This document shows positions 1 through 5,648 of a stretch of 16,964 bases of DNA, piece by piece. The stretch is from DUUS01 sp964416365. Its GTDB lineage: Bacteria; Bacillota_I; Bacilli_A; RF39; UBA660. The position numbers and the translations under genes are program-made. The stretch is from positions 1 to 16,964 of the forward strand of contig CAYQDO010000019.1 in assembly GCA_964416365.1 (NCBI GenBank), given 5' to 3'. The notes beneath the pieces were generated by a model. That model ran no database searches. It had not been told where the DNA came from and saw nothing but the letters and a program-made list of their open reading frames with translations. The number at the start of each line of letters is the position of its first letter. Position 1 is the first letter of the stretch.

Positions 1-24
1 TTCACTATTAGAGTTGTAAATACA

Positions 25-40
25 CTCATCACCCGCTCCA
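25..40 (+). other. tRNA-Gly 3'-end-like remnant
   Basis: The 16 bases CTCATCACCCGCTCCA match, as I remember them, the last part of Bacillus-type tRNA-Gly: half of the T stem, the CACCCGC acceptor strand, discriminator T and CCA. The bases just upstream do not form a T arm. The loop between GAG and CTC would be about 11 nt and lacks TTCRA, so this is not an intact tRNA. It could be a degenerate tRNA end or an attachment-site copy left by an integrated element. It could also be chance. The rest of any gene lies outside the window. Confidence 0.3.
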
Positions 41-77
41 AAAGATAAAATCGTCACACCAACGACGTTAATTAATT

Positions 78-103
78 AAATCAATCGAAAGATTGATTTT
101 TTT
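78..103 (+). terminator. Rho-independent terminator
   Basis: A perfect 9-bp stem AAATCAATC/GATTGATTT with a GAAA tetraloop is followed by a run of T. It ends a plus-strand transcript whose gene is mostly off the left edge. Confidence 0.8.
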
Positions 104-212
104 GTGTTTAAGAAAAGAATGGTGTGTATGATTAATATTACAAAAAAAGAAATCAAAATGAGTTCTAATCTCATCTCTAAAATAGCAATAATTCTAGTAA
201 TACTTAAGTCAT

Positions 213-240
213 TAAAAAATATCCATTATTTTTGGATATC
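213..240 (-). terminator. Terminator of the PurA-like operon
   Basis: On the minus strand, ATATCC and GGATAT pair across a 9-nt loop and are followed by five T. The stem overlaps the last codons and the stop of the PurA-like gene. The stem is short, so the terminator may be modest. Confidence 0.55.
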
Positions 241-1608
241 CTTTATAAATTGTTTCTTTAGGATTCTTTCATTGTTTTTAGGTCCTGTTCCTAATGCACA
301 TATTTCAACATTTGTAGTACTTTCTAGTTCCTTTATAAACTCATCTATATATGTAATATAAGTATAATCTTTATAGTTTCCGGTTAAACCTTTATAGTAA
401 TAGTCAAGCTGTTGAAAAAAATTTAAATACAAATCCGATGGAGTATTAATTCTACAATAGTCAACTAGCTTATTTCGATCTAAGTCGAATATTTTTCTTT
501 CCAAGTTTGTAACAGTAGTTTGTTCTGATTGATCTATAATTGTGTTTTCAGGATAATCTTCATATGGTTGTAAATCAATTAAACTAGTTTGATAAATAGA
601 TTTTCCCTTAAATTTATACATTAGTCTTTCTAATTCCAATGCTTCTAATAAAGTAATACTACTTAGTGCTTTAATTTTGGATTTATAGTTTTTTCCAAAT
701 ACGATTTTTAACGCTATTTCGGGGCATTCATAAATAATATTTCTAAGTTTTTTATTGGAAAGATTTCCACCCCCATAAGTATCATCTATATCACCAATGT
801 AAGGAGCACTACCATACATCGAAGCCAAATTAATTTGGGTCCATTTGTGTTCGATTCCTGATCCATTGCCTCCGGTATCAATATATTTACCATCTTGAGT
901 TATGTTACTTATTCTAATCATATAGGGTCTTATAGTCATAATCGTTTGTAATATATGCTCGGGAGATATTCCCGCATCAGCTATTGCTTGACCTGTCGAA
1001 ACATTGCGATAAGTATTATTAGGATTATTTTCACTGTGGTTTAGACAAAGCCCGCAGCCTTGAAATCCTTCTAAAATTACATATTCCAACGAATTATTAA
1101 GATGTTTATCTAATCTTTCTAGCCATTCAGAGCTTGAACAAACTATTGCATTTTTAAAACCTTTAAAAAATTGTAGCTTTTGATCTCTCAGCATTTTATC
1201 TTTGTTAACTGCTCCACAGCCTTTATTGGTTGAACCAGTTCTAATATGTTTTTTTTCATATTCCACATGTCTTTCTTCAATTAAAGGCACTCTTTCATGA
1301 ACAAAAATTTTACGATCTTTCACATATTTACTAACTCTTTCGTACTCATTTGCGAATGTTTCCATGTTGATTGACGAACCTGGAGCAATAAATAATTCTA
1401 TTTCAGGACTAACTGAAGATACTGGAATGTTTTGAAAAATAGTTTTATTACCTTTTTCATCAACAAAAGTGTGTCCGGAATTGGGTGAGCAGTTTGTAAT
1501 AGCTGCACTAATTTTGATTGATTTATCTGTTGCTATTTCTCCAATAACTTTTCCCTTACCACAGCTTCCAATACCACCATCTATGACTGATATTACATTT
1601 CTTATCAT
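226..1608 (-). CDS. Divergent adenylosuccinate synthetase (PurA/PurZ-like)
   Basis: 460-aa cytoplasmic GTPase-fold protein of the adenylosuccinate synthetase family. PurA joins aspartate to IMP using GTP. Family landmarks are complete: the P-loop-like GGIGSCGKGK (residues 11-20), NSGHTF with the second catalytic His (H46), GSTNKGCG (125-132), EGFQGCG (180-186), EQTTVT (362-367) and the C-terminal GTGPKNNERI (440-449). The layout (RPYMIRISN, EHKW, TTVTNLERKIF) resembles archaeal and phage-type enzymes more than E. coli PurA. The catalytic Asp of the canonical GDEGKGK motif is Ser here (S15), and the next Glu is Cys (C16). In phage PurZ the same Asp is reported replaced, with dGMP as substrate. 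About 100 residues (roughly 261-360) look like a family-specific insertion. It lies 18 nt downstream of the Ppx-like gene, with a G-rich ribosome site (GTGGGGGT). The family is secure; canonical PurA activity is doubtful and the substrate is unknown. Confidence 0.85.
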   Translation of the reverse strand: MIRNVISVIDGGIGSCGKGKVIGEIATDKSIKISAAITNCSPNSGHTFVDEKGNKTIFQNIPVSSVSPEIELFIAPGSSINMETFANEYERVSKYVKDRKIFVHERVPLIEERHVEYEKKHIRTGSTNKGCGAVNKDKMLRDQKLQFFKGFKNAIVCSSSEWLERLDKHLNNSLEYVILEGFQGCGLCLNHSENNPNNTYRNVSTGQAIADAGISPEHILQTIMTIRPYMIRISNITQDGKYIDTGGNGSGIEHKWTQINLASMYGSAPYIGDIDDTYGGGNLSNKKLRNIIYECPEIALKIVFGKNYKSKIKALSSITLLEALELERLMYKFKGKSIYQTSLIDLQPYEDYPENTIIDQSEQTTVTNLERKIFDLDRNKLVDYCRINTPSDLYLNFFQQLDYYYKGLTGNYKDYTYITYIDEFIKELESTTNVEICALGTGPKNNERILKKQFIKDIQK

Positions 1609-1626
1609 ATTACCCCCACAATTAAT

Positions 1627-2526
1627 TTATTTATTTAGATCATTAATAACACCATTGATTAAATTTAAATCTGAAGGTATTATCCATTTTATATTAGCTT
1701 TTTTAAATATTGCTAAAGGAATTATTGCACCACTTCTAGCTCCGTCCATCCATTTAGGATTAGAAGGCATTAATTCATATAGTTTTTGCATAGTAACATT
1801 ATAAAAAACTTTTTCAGTTCCTTTAATATAGTCTTCTAAACTTAACATATATTTATGAATATTATCATTAAATAAAGTATTTTCAACTAAGTTAAATCCA
1901 GTTAATAATTCGAATCTTTCTTCACCGCCAGTGAAGATAGCACAATCATAGTCTTGGTCAAACTGTATTTCAGAAATTTTGCCTAATACAAATTCTTCCA
2001 TTTCTTCTACTGAATTACCACTTAATTCTTCATTCACTTTTTCAAACCTGTTTAATAAATCAGCAACTCCGACATTTATATTAGTGGAATTAGTAACTTT
2101 TTTACCTAAATAGGTTACTAATTCGGTAGTCTTACCACCCATATTAATTATTAACACTTTATTATTATTGTAATCATTTTCCATAGCTTTCGCTAAATAA
2201 TAATTTTCGATACCATGACTTATAATATTAAAATGCAAATCAAATTTATCATTAAACATTTTTACTAATTCTAATTTTCTTTCTGGAATTAAATTTCTAA
2301 ATATACCTGTAACATAAATGTGCGTATTGTAATATTGTAAATCATATTTAGATTTAATCTCTTCAAAATAATTACATAACTCATCTAAATTCTTTTTACT
2401 AATGCCTTTTTCAGCATCAAAATCATTTTTAAAATAAATAGAATGTTCTTCTAAAAGTTTCAAAATATTTTCATAAGAGTATATCTTGATGGTTGATGAT
2501 CCTAAATCAATATAATAATGTTTCAT
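1627..2526 (-). CDS. Ppx/GppA-like phosphatase-family protein
   Basis: 299-aa protein of the ASKHA fold resembling exopolyphosphatase and guanosine pentaphosphate phosphohydrolase. The N-terminal phosphate loop is IDLGSSTIK (residues 6-14). A middle motif IISHGIEN (101-108) matches the ISGxEEA segment carrying the catalytic Glu (E107 here). The second phosphate loop is INMGGKTTEL (127-136), followed by a FTGGEERFELL adenosine-type segment and DGARSGAIIPLA near the end. The canonical loop is DIGGGSTEL, so Asp is Asn (N128) and the third Gly is Lys (K132). Those changes sit at the metal and phosphate site, so ordinary Ppx/GppA chemistry is uncertain. At about 300 aa it corresponds to the short, two-lobe form without C-terminal HD-like domains. 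It is the first gene of a two-gene operon with the PurA-like gene and has an AGGAAG ribosome site before its ATG. Confidence 0.75.
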   Translation of the reverse strand: MKHYYIDLGSSTIKIYSYENILKLLEEHSIYFKNDFDAEKGISKKNLDELCNYFEEIKSKYDLQYYNTHIYVTGIFRNLIPERKLELVKMFNDKFDLHFNIISHGIENYYLAKAMENDYNNNKVLIINMGGKTTELVTYLGKKVTNSTNINVGVADLLNRFEKVNEELSGNSVEEMEEFVLGKISEIQFDQDYDCAIFTGGEERFELLTGFNLVENTLFNDNIHKYMLSLEDYIKGTEKVFYNVTMQKLYELMPSNPKWMDGARSGAIIPLAIFKKANIKWIIPSDLNLINGVINDLNK

Positions 2527-2557
2527 AATTCACTTCCTATAAAATTTATTTTATCAT

Positions 2558-2579
2558 ATTGTTATCATTTTTGAACAAT
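2558..2579. promoter_or_regulatory. Inverted repeat between divergent genes
   Basis: ATTGTT (2558-2563) and AACAAT (2574-2579) are perfect inverted half-sites separated by 10 bp. They lie in the 81-bp gap between the divergent Ppx-like operon and the sortase gene. The spacing suits a dimeric regulator binding one DNA face, and a shared promoter region must lie here. No consensus promoter pair stands out on either strand, and AT-rich DNA yields such repeats by chance. Confidence 0.3.
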
Positions 2580-2607
2580 TTTATGTTAAAATATAGCTAG
2601 TGATAAT

Positions 2608-3420
2608 ATGAAAAAAAAGAGAATTATAATTTATACATTATTTATAATCTTCGTTATTAGTTTAACGGTGTCGATTTATAAAATTATTACTTGGCAAAAA
2701 GATAATAAAGACATTAATAAACAATTAGACAATATTCACAAGTCAGTTGAGATAAAAGAAGTACCAGATAATAATTCAGAAATTATTAAGCAAAAAGAAG
2801 AAATCCCTAAATCAAATCCTTATTGGGATTATATTAAAATGAATTTAATAAATGTTGATTTTAAGGAAATTCAAAAAACCAATAAGGAAGTAAAAGGCTG
2901 GATTCAAGTAAATGGAACTAATATTAATTATCCCTTTGTTCAAACAACAAACAACGAATATTATTTAACCAGAGCATTTGACAAATCATACAATGATGCA
3001 GGTTGGATTTTCTTAGATTACCGTAATAACATTGACACATTAGATAAAAATACTATTATTTATGGTCATAGTAGATTAGATCAAACTATGTTTGGAACTT
3101 TAAAAAATATTATGAAAAATAATTGGTATAATAATCCTAAAAATTATATAATCAAGTTATCTACTGAAAATCACAATACTTTATGGCAAGTATTTAGTGT
3201 CTATATTATTGATACCACGAGCGATTATCTGCAGATTGAATTTAATAGTGATTCTGAATTTATGAACTTTGCTCAAATGCTTATGAATAGAAGTAGATAT
3301 GATTTTAAAACCAATATTAATGAAAATGATAAAATAGTTACTTTATCAACTTGTTATAATGATAATAAGAAAGTAGTAATGCATGCTAAACTTATTAAAA
3401 TAGAAAACAAAAACTACTAG
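2608..3420 (+). CDS. Class B-like sortase with Lys at the catalytic Arg position
   Basis: 270-aa membrane-anchored transpeptidase-family protein. A Lys-rich start and one hydrophobic segment (about residues 7-28) form a signal anchor. A charged linker follows, then a sortase domain of class B type: NKEVKGWIQVNGTNINYPFV, YYLTRAF, DAGWIFLDYRN, IIYGHSRLDQTMFGTL with catalytic His154, and TLSTCYNDNKK with catalytic Cys249. Sortases attach LPxTG-like surface proteins to peptidoglycan or to pilus subunits. In class B enzymes an Arg normally sits just before the final VV(H)xKL strand. Here that position reads KKVVMHAKL, so Lys255 appears to replace it. No LPxTG-type substrate is encoded nearby. The ribosome site before this ATG is weak, but no better start is seen. 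Confidence 0.88.
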   Translation: MKKKRIIIYTLFIIFVISLTVSIYKIITWQKDNKDINKQLDNIHKSVEIKEVPDNNSEIIKQKEEIPKSNPYWDYIKMNLINVDFKEIQKTNKEVKGWIQVNGTNINYPFVQTTNNEYYLTRAFDKSYNDAGWIFLDYRNNIDTLDKNTIIYGHSRLDQTMFGTLKNIMKNNWYNNPKNYIIKLSTENHNTLWQVFSVYIIDTTSDYLQIEFNSDSEFMNFAQMLMNRSRYDFKTNINENDKIVTLSTCYNDNKKVVMHAKLIKIENKNY

Positions 3421-3439
3421 CTTGTATAGTAGTTTTTTT
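3411..3439. terminator. Bidirectional terminator
   Basis: A 9-bp stem AAACTACTA/TAGTAGTTT with a 7-nt loop is flanked by T on the plus side and by A on the left, so it can end both the sortase transcript and the converging minus-strand gene. It overlaps the sortase stop codon. Confidence 0.8.
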
Positions 3440-3965
3440 ATTTATGATAATGATGAGCATGCCCTTTAATACCATATTTTTTTGAAATGGGATCTTTAAA
3501 TATTTCTATCTTAATGGGTTGTAAAGTAAGTATCATATAAAGACCAAAAATTATGAATATACCCACACAAGATAAATATTGAAAAGTATAGTTTAAAGCT
3601 TTTAAATCAATAAAATATTTAAAACAATATTGACTGATTATTATTGATAAATAAAAGATTATGATATCAATAGCTAAAATATGTTTCTTGGTCAATTGGG
3701 TATATAGATAATAAAGCAGAGGTATAATTATTATTAAAGAAAGTAAACTAATAAATTTAGCTATAAAGTAATTAGAATTACTACCATAAACAAATCCATC
3801 ATATACAGCCCATAAAAATGTTGGAGTTAGAGTTATTTTAATATGCTCCCAGAGGCTTTCATTAACTGCGGCAAATAGTGCAACCACTTTATTGTGATTA
3901 CTTAGTTCGTATAAGAAATGTCCAATAGTACCAATAACTGATATAACAATAATACTTAATAACAT
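3438..3965 (-). CDS. DUF6512-like integral membrane protein
   Basis: 175-aa multi-pass membrane protein with about five hydrophobic segments. The N-terminal signature GHFLYELSNHNKVVALFAAV followed by NESLWEHIK, and the C-terminal DPISKKYGI, recall the DUF6512 family of Bacillota, whose function is not known to me. The protein ends in a His-rich tail, GHAHHYHK, which could bind metal, though that is speculation. The start is supported by AAAGGAGA before ATG. A TATAAT -10 box lies upstream on the minus strand (plus coordinates 3990-3995). The gene converges on the sortase gene and shares its terminator. Confidence 0.7.
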   Translation of the reverse strand: MLLSIIVISVIGTIGHFLYELSNHNKVVALFAAVNESLWEHIKITLTPTFLWAVYDGFVYGSNSNYFIAKFISLLSLIIIIPLLYYLYTQLTKKHILAIDIIIFYLSIIISQYCFKYFIDLKALNYTFQYLSCVGIFIIFGLYMILTLQPIKIEIFKDPISKKYGIKGHAHHYHK

Positions 3966-3989
3966 TTATATTCTCCTTTTACTATTGTC

Positions 3990-3995
3990 ATTATA
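3990..3995 (-). promoter_or_regulatory. -10 box of the DUF6512-like gene
   Basis: On the minus strand this reads TATAAT. The -35 element is weak (TTAATG at a 16-nt spacing or TTGTTA at 19). The box stands about 25 nt before the start codon and is divergent from the promoter at 4008-4036. Confidence 0.5.
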
Positions 3996-4007
3996 ACACA
4001 ATTTCTA

Positions 4008-4036
4008 TTGACATTAACAAGGGCGTCCAATAAAAT
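4008..4036 (+). promoter_or_regulatory. Sigma-A-type promoter
   Basis: TTGACA (4008-4013) and TAAAAT (4031-4036) are separated by exactly 17 bp. The promoter drives the 115-aa orphan gene, with transcription starting about 20 nt before its start codon. Confidence 0.75.
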
Positions 4037-4062
4037 ATATTTTTATTGAAAGGAAATATGAT

Positions 4063-4410
4063 ATGAAAAGAAAATTTAAAACTAATAATTTATATGTTGG
4101 TAAGCTTATGTATATTTCAAATGAAGTTTGTATTCCTGGCTTTATACTATGTGAAGAAACTGCGCTTAAATATTTTTTTACAGCTAGTAGCGAAGATGCT
4201 GAGATTTTTCGAGAAGTGTTTACAGGCTTTCAAACAAAAAAAGAAAGTAATGGCGAGTATTTTAATACATTTTATGCTACAAAATTAGAAAAGTATTTAG
4301 ATTATTTTCCCGAAGAAATTAATCAAGAAATATCGGTTCATAGTTTAATAGTGAAGTTAAATGAAATAAATAAAAATTTAAACAAAAACCAATCTAAAAG
4401 CATGATGTAA
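4063..4410 (+). CDS. Hypothetical protein, 115 aa
   Basis: I do not recognise this small soluble protein. It has no signal peptide or membrane segment. It starts with a basic stretch (KRKFK), has a mixed hydrophobic middle (YISNEVCIPGFILCEETALK) and ends with a predicted helix rich in Asn and Lys (LIVKLNEINKNLNKNQSK). A consensus promoter and an AAAGGAAA ribosome site precede the ATG, which supports expression. It stands as a single gene between divergent promoters and the next unit. Another reading frame inside it (4094-4288) is only a shadow. A weak 8-bp stem, AAAAACCA/TGGTTTTT with a long loop, spans its end and may be a poor terminator. Confidence 0.7.
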   Translation: MKRKFKTNNLYVGKLMYISNEVCIPGFILCEETALKYFFTASSEDAEIFREVFTGFQTKKESNGEYFNTFYATKLEKYLDYFPEEINQEISVHSLIVKLNEINKNLNKNQSKSMM

Positions 4411-4427
4411 ATAAAATGGTTTTTGAC

Positions 4428-4456
4428 TTTCAAACAGACTTTTTTTATGGTATTAT
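4428..4456 (+). promoter_or_regulatory. Putative promoter
   Basis: TTTCAA (4428-4433) and TATTAT (4451-4456) with a 17-bp spacer precede the membrane-anchored orphan gene. The -35 is imperfect. A better -35 hexamer, TTGACT (4423-4428), is 22 bp away, which is too far. Confidence 0.4.
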
Positions 4457-4480
4457 TCTAATGTAGAAGGATGTTTTAAA

Positions 4481-5272
4481 ATGATCGTTTATGAGTCAAG
4501 TAAAAAAAAGCAAATAATATTTATCCTCATCGTTTTTGCGGTGCTTTCATTTACCTTTGTATTTGGCTTTGTATACGATTCTCTTACAAAAGATAATAAT
4601 AAATTAAATGATAAACCAAAAATAGTAGAAAGTTCCGGTTTGGATTTACCTAATAATATTAAAGATATAGAAGGGGATTATGTTACTATTGATTTTAATA
4701 AAATAGAAATAGCCAATGTTTCTGACGAAATTAATGATAGTAATCTATCTAAATATTCTAATAAGTTTAAAGAAATCATTGGATCAATAAGTTCAATTGA
4801 TAGAAAATTTGATTCTAAAAATTATAAAATTTATTATCAAAATGATTATGAAGATAAAGTAGGTTATTTAGATTTTGTATATTATTTAAGTGATAATATC
4901 GAAACTAATAAAATATATAGGGTGAGTATTGAAAACTCCAATGTAAAAAGTATAATTTTAAATGGAATCAGAAAAGAAAATGTTGATAACCTAGCAAAAG
5001 CCGATGTCACTATTCTTAATCAGAAAATAACTAATTTTGAAAAGAATAAAGCAGAAATATTATTAGCAAGAGTGCCAAACATGTTTACATCTAATAATAT
5101 TTTAGATAATAATGGGAACATTAAACTAGATAGCATTAATAAAATATTTAACAATATTAAAGAAAAATATTATTATGATTATAATTTCAATAAATTATTA
5201 TATAGATTAGGATTTGCTATCAATAGTGATAAAATAGCCACTTTAGGACAGGTTACGGAATTCGAACTTTAA
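4481..5272 (+). CDS. Membrane-anchored hypothetical protein
   Basis: 263 aa, not recognised. Residues about 10-32 form a single hydrophobic segment after a basic KKKQ, a type II signal-anchor arrangement that places about 230 residues outside the cell. The outer part is rich in Asn, Asp, Lys and Ile, with many short beta-strand-like stretches (KIYYQNDYEDKVGYLDFVYY) and no Cys pair or catalytic signature that I can identify. AAGGAT lies 9 nt before the ATG. The topology and composition are like Firmicutes cell-envelope proteins of unknown role. It follows the sortase cluster but has no LPxTG-like tail, so it is not an evident sortase substrate. Confidence 0.75.
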   Translation: MIVYESSKKKQIIFILIVFAVLSFTFVFGFVYDSLTKDNNKLNDKPKIVESSGLDLPNNIKDIEGDYVTIDFNKIEIANVSDEINDSNLSKYSNKFKEIIGSISSIDRKFDSKNYKIYYQNDYEDKVGYLDFVYYLSDNIETNKIYRVSIENSNVKSIILNGIRKENVDNLAKADVTILNQKITNFEKNKAEILLARVPNMFTSNNILDNNGNIKLDSINKIFNNIKEKYYYDYNFNKLLYRLGFAINSDKIATLGQVTEFEL

Positions 5273-5283
5273 CAAGGAAAGTA

Positions 5284-5312
5284 TTGACTTAATATAGCTT
5301 CTTTGTTATATT
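5284..5312 (+). promoter_or_regulatory. Promoter of candidate small RNA
   Basis: TTGACT (5284-5289) and TATATT (5307-5312) have exactly a 17-bp spacer. The -35 box is also the left arm of an inverted repeat, TTGACTTAA (5284-5292) with TTAAGTCAA (5316-5324). Confidence 0.6.
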
Positions 5313-5318
5313 AGGTTA

Positions 5319-5388
5319 AGTCAAAGAAATGATTTCATTTCTTTGACTACTGAACCAAGCATTATTTGTGGTGTTTGGTTTATTTTTT
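5319..5388 (+). ncRNA. Candidate small structured RNA
   Basis: The predicted start, 7 nt after the -10 box, coincides with the first base of a perfect 13-bp hairpin: AGTCAAAGAAATG (5319-5331), loop ATTT, CATTTCTTTGACT (5336-5348). After a 4-nt linker comes a terminator hairpin. The product would be about 70 nt: one stable 5' stem plus a terminator, with no open reading frame. The same AGTCAA can pair with TTGACT upstream if transcription enters from the preceding gene, giving an alternative fold. I do not recognise a known family. It could be a trans-acting small RNA or an attenuator-like element. Confidence 0.5.
5353..5388 (+). terminator. Terminator of candidate small RNA
   Basis: AACCAAGCA (5353-5361) pairs with TGTTTGGTT (5372-5380), 9 bp with one G-U pair and a 10-nt loop. 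TATTTTTT follows. Confidence 0.75.
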
Positions 5389-5399
5389 AAGAAAAAAAC

Positions 5400-5429
5400 T
5401 TTACAAAATCAAAAAAACTATGTTATAAT
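5400..5429 (+). promoter_or_regulatory. tRNA promoter
   Basis: TTTACA (5400-5405) and TATAAT (5424-5429), 18-bp spacer, with a TG just upstream of the -10 box, stand 11 nt before the tRNA gene. Confidence 0.75.
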
Positions 5430-5440
5430 TCTCATGTACT

Positions 5441-5516
5441 GCCCGATTAGCTCAGTCGGTAGAGCGCACGGCTGTTAACCGTTAGGTCGCTGGTTCGAGT
5501 CCAGCATCGGGCGCCA
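5441..5516 (+). tRNA. tRNA-Asn (anticodon GTT)
   Basis: Complete 76-nt cloverleaf. Acceptor stem GCCCGAT/ATCGGGC, D arm GCTC-AGTCGGTA-GAGC, anticodon loop CTGTTAA with GTT at 5474-5476, T arm GCTGG-TTCGAGT-CCAGC, discriminator G and an encoded CCA. The outermost anticodon-stem pair is a C-T mismatch; the rest pair. It has its own promoter and terminator, so it is a single-gene unit. Confidence 0.96.
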
Positions 5517-5526
5517 TTTGAAAATT

Positions 5527-5550
5527 AACAAACGAAAAGTTTGTTTTTTT
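5527..5550 (+). terminator. Terminator after tRNA-Asn
   Basis: AACAAAC and GTTTGTT form a 7-bp stem around GAAAA, followed by five T. It starts 10 nt after the tRNA 3' end. Confidence 0.85.
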
Positions 5551-5596
5551 ATGTCAAAATATATAGTGAAAAATATGTTTTTTTTTGTACTCTCTC

Positions 5597-5625
5597 TTGC
5601 TATTCAAGTGAACCGATGGTATAAT
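5597..5625 (+). promoter_or_regulatory. Sigma-A-type promoter
   Basis: TTGCTA (5597-5602), 17 bp, TATAAT (5620-5625). It drives the coiled-coil/LysM-like gene and its 78-aa partner. Confidence 0.75.
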
Positions 5626-5648
5626 TTAAACTAGGATGGTGCATAGTG

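Noticed and set aside
1..72. Minus-strand frame open to the left edge, with a sequence like GVTILSFGAGDEC
   Set aside because: It is short and truncated, has no ribosome site, and sits directly behind a plus-strand terminator. It may be chance, so it is not called as a gene.
104..361. Plus-strand open frame of 85 aa
   Set aside because: It lies mostly antisense to the end of the PurA-like gene and crosses its terminator; there is no ribosome site and no recognisable protein.
4384..4422. Strong terminator after the 115-aa gene
   Set aside because: The 8-bp stem has a loop of more than 20 nt and no T run beyond the stem, so it is at best weak.
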